Source: Telopea speciosissima (Eukaryota > Streptophyta > Magnoliopsida > Proteales > Proteaceae). From it: 64,000 bases of DNA. Both the position numbers and the translations under genes were made by a program. Positions 1-11,508 of this stretch are shown piece after piece. Every line of letters begins with the position of its first letter. Position 1 is the stretch's first letter. The notes below the pieces were generated by a model. The model was not told the origin of the DNA and made no database searches. It worked only from the letters and a program-made list of their open reading frames with translations. Where the stretch lies: contig NC_057925.1 of NCBI RefSeq assembly GCF_018873765.1, forward strand, positions 12,473,568 through 12,537,567, read 5' to 3'.

Positions 1-1992
1 ACCCCCACAGCCACAAACGATGACTATTAGCTTGAAAACACGAGGCCCCGCGTGTTCTTTTGACTTTTGAATTTGGCATGCAGGCAAATGAAGTTCTGGT
101 AGACCTCCACAAAGTTTATTGTTTCCAATGATTGTAAATGCACTCAAATTTGCAAAGATTCCATCTGATGATACCTCACCCTCCAAATGATTAAATGATA
201 AATTTAAATTTTGTAAAAACTTAAAAACTTAAATGTACCCAAATATTTCGGGATGACACCAGAGAAGTTATTGTGTGAAAGATCGAGATCTTGAAGACCT
301 GTTAGAGAACTAAGAGCCAATGGTATCGATCCTTGAAATAGGTTACCCTGCATAAAAAGGTATTCTGGGCTTGTACAATCACCAAGGGTGCTAGGGATTT
401 CACCAGACAACATGTTCTCAGAAACATCTAGGCATTGAAGATTGGTCAGTCGACCCACTTCCGAAGGTAGAGTACCAAAGAAAGAATTTCCACTCAAGTG
501 TACCTCTATTAATGTGAAAAGATCGAATATCTCTTTGGGGATGATACCATTGAAACTATTATGGGAAAGGCCCAAGAGTATCAAATATTTGAATTTTCCA
601 AGACTTGAAGGTATTTTTCCTTGCAAACGATTATCATCTAAATAGAGCTCAATCAAGAGTGTCAAGTTTCCAAGAGAAGAAGGGATTGGCCCTATAAATC
701 TGTTTCCAGATAAATATAGTGCATTTAGCATTTGAAGCTTGCCAATTGAAGTCGGAATACTTCCTGCTAGTAAGTTACTATCTAGATCAAAGTATTGTAA
801 GCTTACAAGGTTCTCGATCCCCACTGGGATGTCTCCAGATATTTGATTGTATGACAAGTCTAGAATTACCAGTTGGGTCGATAAGTTTGCTATGGAGTTG
901 GGAAGCACACCACCAAACCGATTTTCAGTAAACCCTAAAATTGTCAAACTGCTACAGTTGGTCAATGTGTTGACAAAATTCAGGTCATCGAGCCTCTCCA
1001 CTTCCCAAATGATTGAAGAACAATGTAAGCCGAGCAAGTTTTGGTAGGCCTCCAAAATCAATAGTCACTTTCCCAGTAAAATTGTTTGCGCTAAGTAATA
1101 GCGTTTCCAGAATTGACAAATTAGACACAGAAACTAGAATTGGTCCATTAAACTGGTTTCCTGAAACTGAAAACCACTTTAGATTAGGAAGATTGAAGCC
1201 TAAGTTTGGTGGAAGACTCCCTTGAAGTTGATTATCTCCGACATCAAAAGCACTGAGTGAGGAAAGATTATATATAGTGGGAGGGATAGTACTAGACAAC
1301 CTATTTCCAGGAAACGCGAGAAGCATTAATCTTGTCATTTGTCCAAGGGAATTTGGAATACTTCCACTTAAATCATTGGCTGCAGCAAAAAATGTGTCAA
1401 GAAATGAAAGATTACCAATGGAAGGTGGGATCTGTCCTATCAATTTGTTGTAATGGATTGAAAGGAATTGAAGTTTCGACAATGTGCCAAGTTCTACTGG
1501 AATTTTCCCCACAATATTGTTATAATTTAAATTGAGTTCTATAAGGTTGGAGCATCATGATATATTGGGTGGGATTTCCCCTTCAAAAGAATTGTTGTGT
1601 AGGAATAAATAACGAAGCCTGAACAAAAAGCTTACTTCACTAGGGATATCACCATGGAAGCTGTTGTTGAAGAGCGAAATCTCTCGAAGGAAACTAAGAT
1701 TTCCTATTTCTGGAGCCACGGAACCCACCAACCCACTGGATGATAAACGCAAGGCTCTGACCCTGTTTGGATGCCGGCGACAGCCACATATAACGCCTGG
1801 CCACTCGCAATAAGGGACAGAGTCATTCCAGGAGCTCACAACATGAAAGGGATCATTGTTTATGTAGGACTTGAAGGCCAACAAGGCTTGCCGATCTGTT
1901 CCATTGGCTAAGCTCATGCAGCTGCTGCTGCTGCTCCAAAGAAGAAGAAGAATGATATTAAAAGTGCAAATGTAAAACAAAGAAAAACCCAT
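1..1992 (-). pseudogene. LRR receptor-like kinase, broken paralogue (5' part only)
   Basis: This is the ectodomain part of an LRR receptor kinase, very similar base by base to the intact gene at 46264-50096. It covers the signal peptide (start Met at 1990-1992), the LRR N-cap, the LRRs and the beginning of the transmembrane segment. The transmembrane and kinase parts would lie beyond the left edge. Three lesions are visible against the intact copy. A CGA Arg codon is TGA at 1555-1557 in the early LRRs, consistent with CpG decay. One extra G sits near 990. An 8-bp duplication of an AAAAACTT-type string lies at about 212-232. Each lesion breaks the frame, so no full receptor can be made; a truncated secreted LRR protein is possible but unlikely. 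Homology to the intact locus continues upstream to about 2215. Confidence 0.93.
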
Positions 1993-3725
1993 CAATGTAC
2001 TCAAAATTTGGAGGTGATAGAGTAGGAGTAGTAGTAGAGGAGGCAGAAGTCTGGTAGAGTTAGGTTTAGGAGTACAATGTCTCATAAATGGCATGTAATT
2101 TATCGTCTGAGTCAATTGCAATATAGGCATGAAACTATAGATAAGACAAATCTTAAGAATAATTGGTGACCCACTTCTTGTCATTATTGAGAAGACTTTA
2201 AACATCTTATGCAAATTAAAAACTACATAATAATAATATTAGACTTTGTGAAGTATTAAAAAAATTGAAGAGAATATTCTTTTTTATTTTATATAATAAC
2301 CTATTAAATTAGATTAGACTTTGAGAAATCACTATAAAAAGACATTTCTGAAGTCACAGTCTTTTTTTATGTAATATAAGGAAAAACTTCCCAACACCAT
2401 CACAGCGGCTCCTCTCCAGGGAGAAGAGTGCCCAGGAGTGTCCATGGGCATTCAACGGCTAAGCTGTGCTGCACACATTCTGATGTGCTTCAATCAATCA
2501 TCACGTACAACTCAATCGTTACATGCCCCGTACTCCATCGGCACTGGGCTCACTGTAGATGAGTTCTATTGTATAAATGATATCTTTTTTAGGACAACTA
2601 ATTTAGTATAATTCCTCACACATTGATAGCATGCGAAACCAACCTTCTCCCTCTATAAAATAAAATAAAATAAAACAACAACACCAACAGTATGGATATT
2701 AAAATATGAGAAAATAACCTTTTAGCCGTTGACACCTGTGAGGTGATGGTCGTCTCCGGTCGGCATTACCACCGACCGCTGTTTACCAGCCTTCAAATCT
2801 TGTCTTTCTTTTTTTTTGTTTAAATTGTGAATTGGTTGCGTAAGGCATTCTTATAATCATGGTTTTAAAAATGGGGAATCAGATCAGTGAATTGGCATTC
2901 CATTACCCTTTTTGTCTCATTCTTTTTTTATTTTGGTTGATTTTTTGTCTCATTCACGCATCACAAACAAGAGAAAGGACAGAGTTTCACTTCACCCACG
3001 GTTAGGGAGAGATATCCTATTTTAATAGAAATCCGGTGATGTGACTATGGGGTATGGGCAGATAAGTAGGGAAGCTCCCTTTAATTTCTTGCACTCAGTG
3101 AGTATTCCAATGCCAATAAGCTCAATTCCATTATTAGTTTCCGATTCATATTTCAATTTGATCTTATGAGGTGGAAAATGAGGCCCTAAAGTGTAGTTAT
3201 CAAGATGTAGAGTCTCTATTGACCAATTCAAATTTCTCTTCCATACTGTTTGGATGGTAAGATGTGAAGTAAAATAAAATTTTCTTAATTGATAAAAAAA
3301 AAAAAAACTTTTCAATGGAAATGTTGCTTGGAAGTAAAGTGAGAAAGGTTAATTAGTGTCCTGATTTATTTTCTTTTGTAGGAACTTTTAACATTGATAA
3401 TTCTACGTACATGATCTAGCCAATGCATAAATGAATCACCTTAATAAAAGAGGGAATTGATAACATACCATTCATTGTCGGCATTTATCCTCTAGTAGAA
3501 CTTGGTCCAGCTATATTCAGTGTGCAGGGAATGTTCATGCACATTGCAAGACGACGAACACCAATGAACAATAACAAGAATCTCTAATAGAGGATTAGAG
3601 TTTCTCGCCTTTAGCATTTTTTTTCTCTATGCACTTCTCAAATGGGTTGAGATTAGCAAGTGTGTGTACATAGGGGTGGGGACCTAGTTTCTTTTTAATA
3701 ATATAATATCTATCTCCTATTAAGG
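1993..3725. other. Upstream flank of receptor pseudogene, no gene recognised
   Basis: Bases 1993-2215 still align with the upstream flank of the intact receptor gene (about 50097-50330). Beyond that the sequence is AT-rich and anonymous. A minus-strand frame at 3022-3315 could encode 97 residues, but I recognise no domain in it, and a poly-T run opens it, so I do not call it a gene. Bases 2390-2540 are locally GC-richer and may be an old repeat fragment. Confidence 0.4.
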
Positions 3726-3888
3726 TCATAGTTGGAAAATCAGGTTTTCTGACTTGACTCGCCTTTTAGAGAACCTAGTGACTCGCCTTGGTTAAACCTG
3801 GTCAAGCAGAGTCATGTTTTGTTTTTTTATTATTAAAAAACAAGAATAAATGTACATTGTTATGGGTTGGATGATGAAAACTGCAATG

Positions 3889-3939
<51 letters not shown>

Positions 3940-4319
3940 AAAATGTTAGTTGTGATAAGCATTTTTGGTCTTTATTGTTTTACACATTTAGATTTACATT
4001 TATTAGTTGTTATTTATTATATTTATTGATATATTCACTCATAATCAAGTAGTATTTATATTACCAAAAATAATCAAGTAGTATTTATGTATTTAAAAAT
4101 TGACAAGACTCGCTTGGTTAAAAGTGACTAGGGTTAAAAAATTGAGTCTTGCTTGACTTGGGCGAGTCAATACTGAGTCGCATCATTTTTTCACTTGCAG
4201 TTCTCTCACAGGTTTCAAAATTTTGACTCATCACTGCGAGTTTTCCAAAATTTTGATTATGATTAAGGGTGACTCAATTAGAGGATAAAGTCCATTGCAA
4301 AACCTATTTCCAACTATGA
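3726..4319. mobile_element. Possible small MITE with TCATAGTTGGAAA inverted ends
   Basis: The 13-bp string TCATAGTTGGAAA at 3726-3738 is repeated in inverted orientation at 4307-4319. TTAAGG precedes it and TTAATG follows it, so a TAA/TTA duplication of the PIF/Harbinger Tourist type is possible but not exact. The interior carries several GACTCGCC-like motifs in both orientations and a GA microsatellite, and no transposase. Family assignment is a guess; the inverted ends are directly visible. Confidence 0.45.
3889..3936. repeat. (GA)n microsatellite
   Basis: An almost pure GA dinucleotide tract of about 48 bp lies inside the putative MITE. It forces a run of Arg-Glu repeats in the overlapping reading frame, which is therefore not a credible gene. 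Confidence 0.95.
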
Positions 4320-4379
4320 TTAATGTAGGCTAATCAATTAGAGGAATAAAAATTAGGAATAAAAAAATCCTACATCTTC

Positions 4380-4812
4380 ATCTTCATTTTCATTTCTATT
4401 GTTGATGGGCTTGGCTGGGCAAACCCACCACGTGGACAAAGAGCCTACTCAAGCATGGGTTTTTTTTTTTTTTAGGTGAGGGGGAAGAACACTACCTGAT
4501 CGCATGGCCCGTGTGGCTCCTGATCTTATAATTACCCAAATGGTTGAAATCAGAATTGTTTCTGGTTTCTGGTACTTTTTCCTCATCAAAGGATGGGCTC
4601 CATAGGTAACAAAGTTTGGAGAAACTTCAATATTATGTGAGAGACATAGAGAGAGCACTGATCTTATAGTAACTGAAGGACAGAAGCTGACAACAAGACA
4701 CAGTAGCCTGTAAAACCTCCGAGTGGGCTGCCTGGGCAGCAAAAATGACAACCAAGGGGGTCCATTCTTCTTTCTAAAAAATTAAGTCGTTGCAGGCAAT
4801 CTAGATGAACCA
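4380..4812. repeat. Duplicated receptor-upstream segment, copy 1, left half
   Basis: Bases 4410-4560 match the 143-bp array units upstream of the intact receptor gene, including a palindromic CCACGTGG at 4428-4435. Bases 4630-4760 match 55545-55670 and, more weakly, 63100-63190. The segment lies at the same relative position and orientation to the pseudogene as the 50800-55898 material does to the intact gene, so gene and upstream DNA were duplicated together. It is interrupted at 4821 by the Mutator-like element. Confidence 0.85.
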
Positions 4813-4821
4813 AAAGATAAA

Positions 4822-6166
4822 GGGAAAATTTCACGGACACCCCCTAAAAATATCCAATATCTCAGAAATTTATCATACTTGGTCAAAATGTCACAAACAC
4901 CCCTTATTTTTATGAATTTATTTCAATTTAGTCCACTCCGTTAGTCTCTGCAGTTAAGTGTCTGTTAACTCTTTTTAAATGGAAAAATTACCCTTACCAC
5001 AGTGAAATCCCTATAATACCCTTAATGATGAATTAATGATGTTAGAAGTTAGTTTTTAAAAAAAGACAATTTTGCCCTTGTTTTTATTCAATACTTTTTT
5101 TTATTCTTTTTTTCTCTCCTTCTTCTTCTCCTTCTTCTCCTTCTGCTGTTTCTTCTGCAGCCGCCACCACCGCCACCCCCTCCAGCCCTCCTTCTATGTC
5201 CGCACAATTTCCTCCCCATCTCCTTCTTCTCCGCTTGGGTTTCCTCTTCTTCTTCCTAATCTTCTTCTATTTTTTCTGCTCCACATTTCTTTGCACCACA
5301 GCCGACAATGGATTCCAGAGAGCTTGAAAAAAAATGATGGCAGCCAATGGATTCTGATTCTGTGTTTGGGTTTGGAAAAATGGGAATAAAAGAAAAGAAA
5401 TAGGGATCCGATGGTTATTGGGAGGGAAAATGGAAAAGGAAATAAAAAACATGATGGGATCAAAAATGATAAATTAGTTGAGGATGGGTGTGGTGGGTGT
5501 GGTCATGGCTGGAATTCAGATTGGGGTTTTGTTTAGACAAGGATGTGGGTTAGATTAGAAGTGAAAAGAAATGGAGAGGAGAATCGGTGATGGTAGGATG
5601 AGGGTTTTTAGAATGAAAATGATAAAAAAAATAAAGAGAAAAGAATAGGGATGCAAGGAGAAATAGGGGTTAGTGAAGATGATGGCGGTTTTAGCAGAGA
5701 TGGGTTTTGAGAGAGGGTCGGTGATGGGGTTTCGGAAATGGAAGATGTATTTGCCTCGTTTTGTCGCCATTCTTCAGTTCGCTTTCAGCCATGGGTGGAA
5801 ATGGAAATCCAGTCATCTTCTCGTTTTGTCGCCCTTCTTCAGTTCGCTTTCTCCTTGCCTTGCCGTTGGTAATGGTCGCCGTAGCAGGAGCAGGTGATGT
5901 TCGCCGGAGCCGGAGCCATAGAGGGAAGAAGATGAAATGACAGTTTTGTCCTTTTATTTAAATAACTAAGGGGTTAAATGGATATTTAGGGAAGAAGATG
6001 AAAAGACAGTTTTGTCCTTTTATTTAAATAACTAAGGGGTAAAATGGATATTTCACCTTTGGGTACTAACTATGCTTAACGTTTGGGGTGTCTGTGACAT
6101 TTTGACCAAGTATGGTAAGTTTCTGAGATATTGGATACTTTTAGGGGGTGTCCGTGAAATTTTCCC
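4822..6166. mobile_element. Non-autonomous Mutator-like element with about 82-bp TIRs
   Basis: The ends are inverted repeats of about 82 bp with few mismatches, both beginning GGGAAAATTTCACGGACACC. The flanks carry a perfect 9-bp direct repeat AAAGATAAA (4813-4821 and 6167-6175). A 9-bp target duplication with long TIRs is the Mutator/MULE signature. The paralogous segments at 55670-55710 and 63215-63250 lack the insert and retain one target copy, which confirms it as an insertion. There is no transposase. The inside is pyrimidine-rich on the left (5090-5170) and G-rich on the right, and includes a 66-bp direct duplication near the right end. Confidence 0.88.
5923..6052. repeat. 66-bp tandem duplication inside the MULE
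   Basis: A unit beginning GGGAAGAAGATGAAA starts at 5923 and again at 5989, and the two copies are nearly identical. The duplication sits just inside the right TIR and presumably arose within the element by slippage or gap repair. Confidence 0.85.
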
Positions 6167-6400
6167 AAAGATAAATGATGCCAAACCAATCACTTCTTTG
6201 TTTCTGGTTTTATTACCTATCTGAATAGAGTCCCAGCCTTTTAAACCATAGATGGAATTTTGGCTCTTTCATATGCGGGACTTTATATGACAATGAACTA
6301 CCAAACCAAACAGCACGAGGAAATGAATAGTCCAAAGGATATGACCAATGGATTCAAAATGAGCTCCACAACATGGCATGAAGGATCAATCAAGCTGAGT
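6167..6400. repeat. Duplicated receptor-upstream segment, copy 1, right half
   Basis: After the MULE the duplicated segment resumes: 6170-6390 aligns with 55690-55898 and with 63237-63385. In the second copy the alignment stops exactly where a gypsy-type LTR has inserted, after GGATCAATC, while this copy reads on uninterrupted. It is therefore the empty site for that LTR. Confidence 0.88.
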
Positions 6401-6673
6401 GGTGAGATGATGATGCCCGAGGATAGCTTCCCCGAGGTAAATCCTTGAGCGCAAACTCTCCACATGAAGTTCTTACATTTTGGGAAGGGATTGACAAGCC
6501 CAAATAGACTTCCAAACAACATCATGTACTTCGCTCCAATGAGAGTTGTGAGATGATGATGCCCGAGGATATGAATTCTCGACGGATTAGTTAGAGAGAA
6601 GGTAGTATGTTGATTTCACCGAGAAAAATCCATTCTTGAAGCTCCCCACACTTGAGAGTCAATCCTTGGAAAT

Positions 6674-6877
6674 AAGCATCTTTATAGTGTGATTTGTCAA
6701 ATGTTCATGTTTGGATTTATCGCTTAATATGATATTGTTCTTTCTCACTGGACTAGTTGACCTCACCCCTCCTTCATTGATTATTTTTCAGAGCATGTAC
6801 ATATGGAGTGACACTGTGTAGAGTGTACGAGTAGAGCTAAGGAAGGGTGTAAGACCCCTTGAGTAGGAGATCGTGAG
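6674..6877. repeat. Dispersed repeat A (partner at 44014-44216)
   Basis: About 200 bp are clearly similar to 44014-44216, in the same orientation, and both end GTAGGAGATCGTGAG. After that string the two loci diverge completely. The pair probably represents ends of one transposon family or the flank of an insertion. Between 6400 and 6674 the string GAGATGATGATGCCCGAGGATA occurs in part twice (about 6402 and 6549). Confidence 0.7.
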
Positions 6878-8276
6878 TGTAGACCCTGAATTTTGTCACC
6901 CCTCTTGGTAGTGATGACTACCAGATGTGGATTGATGAAGTTTCTCTCTCAAGAAGGGTTCGACCCCCTAACTTATCTCACTTTGACTCCGATAAGGTTC
7001 AGACAAGTGTTTTTAAATGCAAAATGCTCAATGATAGCCAAGGGTACAGAAGCAGTGATTGGAAACACCGTCGGGAATTTCCCCGACACCAAATTAGGTT
7101 TAATCAGTTTGTTCAAAATTAAAACATTTTTTGACCTAATCTTAGACTAAAACTTATACCTTTGGATAGTTCTTAGAAAGATGAATCCAACGGTATATTT
7201 TGTGCCAAAATCTGACACCCGGGTGGGAAGCAGGGTCTAAAACTGGCAAAAGATTCTATTCCAAGCAACATGGATCGACTCGGGAGATCCATAGATCCGT
7301 GGAAGGTTCCACGGATCCATGTAAGCTCCACAGATCCGTGGAACCCAAGGTCAGTTCCTTGGACCTGTGTAGCCTTCTCAAGCGGTGGGTTTTGTTTTAA
7401 ATTCCCCCATGTGCTTTAAATCTCAACCAAAGCCTTATAAAATATACATAAAATATCCTAAATATCTAAATCCAACCGATTCTTTTTTCCTATAAATAGG
7501 ACCCACCCTTTTGTTAAATTAGATTTCGATGAGAGAGGATTTCATCAGAGAAGAATTTTTAAAAAAAGTGGAAGAACTTTTTCACTTGAAGAACATTTGG
7601 AATCCATTAGCTTCAAACGTACTTTTTTCCTTTTTTTAGCTTTCATTTTACAAAGTCTTTTCTTTTGCAGACATGGTTTTGTCCCCCGATGCTCCGTTAC
7701 TCTACGGAAAGTCCCTTGAAGTCCCGAATCTGTAGATAATGGGGAAGTTTCCAAATCCTACCTTGTGGGAGGTATAACCCTTCAATTGATAGAGAAGAAG
7801 TCATTTCCCCTTCACCTGAGCTGAGGTTCAATCCAATTTCCGATGAAGTTCTTCCGGTACGCCAAGGTTCTGTCCGATTTTCGTCAACAAAAGTTCGTTT
7901 GATAAGTATGGGTCCTGCCCAAATTTTATCAACGAATCCCCTCTCATAGAGCGGAAGCGCCGCCGAAATTTCTATGAGAAAGTTTCTTTCTAAAAACCTA
8001 GTGGAAGGTTGTATCCAGATATTTTCACCTCCTTGCTTCCTTCCAACTCTGGCATAATGTAGATCGGTAAAGTGACCGGGTTATGGCATATAATTGTGGG
8101 TATTTTATGTTATTTTCATGCATGTGTTATGCTCATTATGTATCATAATCTCACATAAAATATCATTCCAGCCTTTCAGGGGCATTTTGATAATTATCCA
8201 AAAGAGCCTTAAATGGTCATCCACTATCACTAAATTGACGCATTTAGGAATTTTAGGACGTTTGCCATCGGGTGTT
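6878..8276. other. Possible LTR-type repeat beginning TGTAGACCCTG
   Basis: The sequence departs from dispersed repeat A at 6878 with TGTAGACCCTGAATTTTGTC, a start reminiscent of long plant gypsy LTRs. It contains repeated GGATCCGTGG-like strings at 7290-7345 and no credible reading frame. I could not find the matching right end or a second copy, so this is a tentative reading. Nothing else is visible in the stretch. Confidence 0.28.
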
Positions 8277-8560
8277 TAATTGCTTTCCGGAGTTTTAGTG
8301 ATGTGTGTGTGCGTTATTTTGACTAACGATCTGATTGACAGTGCTTTGGAATACACCTATCCTCAATCATTAATTGCTTTCTGGAGTTTTAGTGATGTGT
8401 GTGTGCGTTATTTTTACTAACGAACTGATTGACGGTGCTTTGGAATACACCTATCCTCAATCATTAATTGCTTTCCGGAGTTTTAGTGATGTGAGCGTGC
8501 GTTATTTTACTAATGATCAGATCGATGTCGTGTGGTTTATACCCATTGTCGGTCATTATT
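8277..8560. repeat. 94-bp tandem repeat, three units
   Basis: Units begin TAATTGCTTTCCGGAG at 8277, 8371 (with CTGGAG) and 8465, giving an exact 94-bp period. The first two copies are nearly identical. The third decays after about 60 bp. Confidence 0.93.
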
Positions 8561-8569
8561 GCCTTATAG

Positions 8570-8920
8570 AGTAAATGACTCTGGCATTTGACAAAATCTT
8601 ACTGCTTCCTAGAATAAATGACTAGCATTTGACTAGCATTTGAGAGAATCTTACTATTTTCTAGAATCATTCTAGAAGTTCAGCTTTCAGTCATTACTGC
8701 TTTCTAGAATAAATGACTAGCATTTGACAGAATCTTTTTTTTTTTTTGAATGAATGCATTTGACAGAATCTTATTGCTTTACTTTGATCATTCCAGAATT
8801 TCAGCTTTCCAGTCATTACTGCTTTCTAGAAATAAATGACTCTGGCAGTTGACAGAATCTTACTACTTCATTCTAGTCCTTCCAGAATTTTAGTTTTCCG
8901 GCCCTTATACCGACATGTTT
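8570..8920. repeat. Degenerate tandem repeat around TAGAATAAATGACT
   Basis: Three or four imperfect units contain AATAAATGACT, GCATTTGACAGAATCTTACT and CAGTCATTACTGC, spaced about 100-120 bp apart. They follow directly on the 94-bp array and may belong to the same long repeat. Confidence 0.75.
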
Positions 8921-8999
8921 TCTTAAAAGACATATCGATCCCTGTACCGTCACGGTATTGAATTTTTCTAAAAATATGTTCGATCCCATCGTTAGGTTC

Positions 9000-9558
9000 A
9001 AAACGTTATTCCATGCATATAAATGCATTTTTATCATGTTTTTAATCAATGGTGATGCCCAAATATGATTTTATTTGCATTCGTTGCATTTATGCCCTTT
9101 GGGAGCATTTTGGTAATTTACCAATTATAGGCCCAAAATCCCATCATAGTAATACTATTCAGTATGTCTGGTCATATTAAATTGATTAATATTGCTTTTG
9201 ATCTTTGCAACCCCTCAGAGTGTTTTTTTCGACACCCTTTTACCATTATGCCCTTGGGGGTATTTTGATCATTTTGCAACCAAAATTTGTTTAGGACTCC
9301 AGAAGGACTACTAATAATTATAACACATGTTTTGACATTGATAAACATGTTTCGGGACATAAGGCATCATTTCCATGCATTTTATGCATTATCCTCTAGT
9401 GGTATTTTGGTAATTATTGTCATTTCCTGCTTGATTGCCCTTTAGATATTTGGAATATCTCATATATGTTTTGTTAACATATTTAATCATGTTTAATATC
9501 AGTGGTGATGCTTAAATATGTTTTTTCTATAAGTTTGCCCCTAGTGGCATTTTGATAA
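9000..9558. repeat. About 150-bp tandem array, left part
   Basis: Recurring blocks read approximately TATGCCCCTAGGGGCATTTTGGTAATT, followed by ATATTTAATCATGTTTAATATC and GTGGTGATGCTTAAA. The same blocks resume at 11509-11797 and 15132-15330, so this was one continuous array before two DNA transposons entered it. Confidence 0.8.
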
Positions 9559-10424
9559 TTATTGTTAGGGAAAATTACTTGGACACCCCCTGTACTTTGG
9601 CCATTTTGCTTAGTCTCCCCAACGTTTGAAACAATTACTCGAACTCCCCCTGCAATTTAACATTTCTTTCAAGTAGCCCTGTCCGTTAGTCAGTCACCGT
9701 TACCATAGGTTAAATATTTTTTAAATACCTAAACTACCCTTAAGATGCAATGAAGTGACATATTTACCCCCTTCTCCTTCTTTTTCTTCTTCTTCTTCCT
9801 ACAATAAAAAAATAAAAAAAATAAAAAAAACCAGCAGCCAATTCTTCTTCTTCCTGCAAACCCACCGCCCCTACCCCGTACTGCATTGCATCTGCAACAC
9901 GACTGTTCAAACAATTACTTGACACCCTAATTGATATCAAACCCTAATCAATTTCAGAAAATTTCTCTTTCCTTAAACAAACTTCAAATCAAAATAACCC
10001 AAAACCCTTAATCGATTTTCAGATTAAGGGTTTGAATCTGAAAATCGATTAAGGGTTTGAATCGGAAAGAACAGAGCAAGATATCACAAATTACTTTATT
10101 ATGCTTTCAAATGGTAACTGGAATCAAACTTATTCACCTACAAGAACAGATTCACCAAAGATCCATAGCAGAATAACCCGTTTCTCATTATCCAATTCAT
10201 CTTCACAGGGAGAACAGAGCCAAGGATCATCCATCCTGAGTGAATCTTGATCTGAAAAAAAAAAAAAATAGCACTGAGACAAATGAAGAATCAACTATTT
10301 TCCTTCTTCAAATCCAACTTCACAGAAAATCTCCCCAGGAACCATAAAAATGAATGATCGGCCAATAGTCGAGATCCCTAAAAACTCTCTCAGCTGCGCA
10401 GTTGTAGTCCTTTTCGTCTTTCAG

Positions 10425-10449
<25 letters not shown>
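10425..10449. repeat. (CT)n microsatellite
   Basis: A 25-bp CT tract lies about 140 bp before the putative captured start codon. Pyrimidine tracts of this kind are common in plant core promoters and 5' UTRs, which fits the gene-fragment reading of the surrounding sequence. Confidence 0.9.
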
Positions 10450-10455
<6 letters not shown>

Positions 10456-10587
10456 CTGTCTTCTTTTTGGGTTAAATCTAGTCGCATCGAATCGAATCGA
10501 ATCGTAATCTATAGGTTGACCTAAGCTGCTTCCTCAGACGTTTTTTTATTATCCTTCTTTTACCTTTCTCGATTATTCTTATTCTTC

Positions 10588-10682
10588 ATGGACGAACAGA
10601 AGAACTCAGATCACCATGAACAATTCTTGCTAGAGGGCGACCGAAAACTCGATAATCTTTCTGGGTCTTCTCCCTTCATCAG
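10588..10682 (+). pseudogene. Putative captured first exon inside the Mutator-like element
   Basis: An ATG at 10588 opens a short frame starting MDEQKNSDHHEQFLLEGD. It runs 31 codons plus two bases to a good donor site, CATCAG/GTAATT at 10682/10683. A pyrimidine tract and TTTCAG acceptor end at 10786, but the frame continued there stops after a few codons. Preceding sequence has a CT-rich leader. I do not recognise the parent protein. Its position between MULE arms, with exon, donor and acceptor retained, is what a Pack-MULE shows. Expression is unknown. Confidence 0.45.
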
Positions 10683-11039
10683 GTAATTCTCCCACACATC
10701 TCAAATTGTTTCAATTTCCTATTCACATCCATTAATCGGCATTTTCGTTTGAACCCTTTTGTCTCTTCTCCCTTATTTTGTTTCAGAAATTCTCTTTCTT
10801 GATGGATGAGCCAAAATGAATCTGTAACGAGGAAGAGATTTTCGGTTTCTTGCACCAATGGCTAACTGTGGGAAGAAGAGAAGAGGTTCTTAACAAAGAA
10901 GAAAAAAAAATGAGATGGAATCGATCCCCAAGAACCCTAGAACCGGCCTTTGTATCTAGAAACATGAAATTCATAGGGCCATTTCAATTTTTTTGTTTCC
11001 ATTCCACGGACACTGAACAGTCTTGTTGCAGATGCAATG

Positions 11040-11340
11040 CAGTAGGGGGTAGGGGCGGTGGTGTTACCGGAGGAGGAAGAAGAAGAAGCAGTAGGGGGTA
11101 GGGGCGGTGATGTTGCCGGAGGAGGAAGAAGAAGAAGAAGAAGCAGTAGAGGGTAGGGGCGGTGGTGTTGCCGGAGGAGGAGGAAGAAGAAGCAGTAGGG
11201 GATAGGGGTGGTGGTATTGCCGGAGGAGGAGGAAGAAGAAGAAGAAGAAGAAGAAGAAGAAGCAGTAGGGGGTAGGGGCGGTGGTGTTGCCGAAGGAGGA
11301 AGAAGAAGAAGAAGGAGGAGGAGGAGGAGGAGGAGGGGGG
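11040..11340. repeat. GGA/GAA-rich low-complexity tract in MULE right arm
   Basis: Five imperfect copies of a roughly 55-65-bp unit contain AGTAGGGGGTAGGGGCGGTG, GTTGCCGGAGGAGGA and a variable GAA tract. The overlapping frames encode only Ser/Pro/Leu runs and are not genes. Confidence 0.88.
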
Positions 11341-11508
11341 TAAATCTATCAAATTCATTTTTTTTATTGAATATGTGATAAGGGTAAAATGGATATTTCC
11401 AATTAAACATTAACAGTCAGGTTTCGGGGGGTGTCAAGTAATTGTTTCAAACGTTGGCAATCATAAACAAAATGGTCATAGTATAGGGGGTGTCCAAGTA
11501 ATTTTCCC

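Larger units (their letters stand above)
9568..11508. mobile_element. Mutator-like element carrying a host-like exon (Pack-MULE-like)
   Basis: The terminal inverted repeats start GGGAAAATTACTTGGACACC at both ends and are alignable for about 100 bp. A second inverted block further in (9840-9910 against 11010-11090) extends the symmetry. Flanks are TTATTGTTA (9559-9567) and TAATTGTAA (11509-11517), matching at 7 of 9 positions. Neighbouring array units provide an empty-site sequence. The middle (9915-11010) is unrelated to the TIRs and looks like a gene 5' end, annotated separately. No transposase is present. The TIR family is related to the element at 4822-6166. Confidence 0.82.

Noticed and set aside
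204..1061. Three separate LRR protein genes at 204-1061, 985-1512 and 1555-2214
   Set aside because: They are pieces of one receptor reading frame separated by a stop and a frameshift, as shown by alignment to the intact copy.
3022..3315. 97-residue minus-strand frame as a disease-resistance C-terminal fragment
   Set aside because: No diagnostic motif is visible, and the frame opens in a homopolymer; a family name would be guesswork.
10937..11410. Ser/Pro/Leu-rich proteins on the minus strand
   Set aside because: They are translations of GGA/GAA low-complexity repeats inside a transposon arm.
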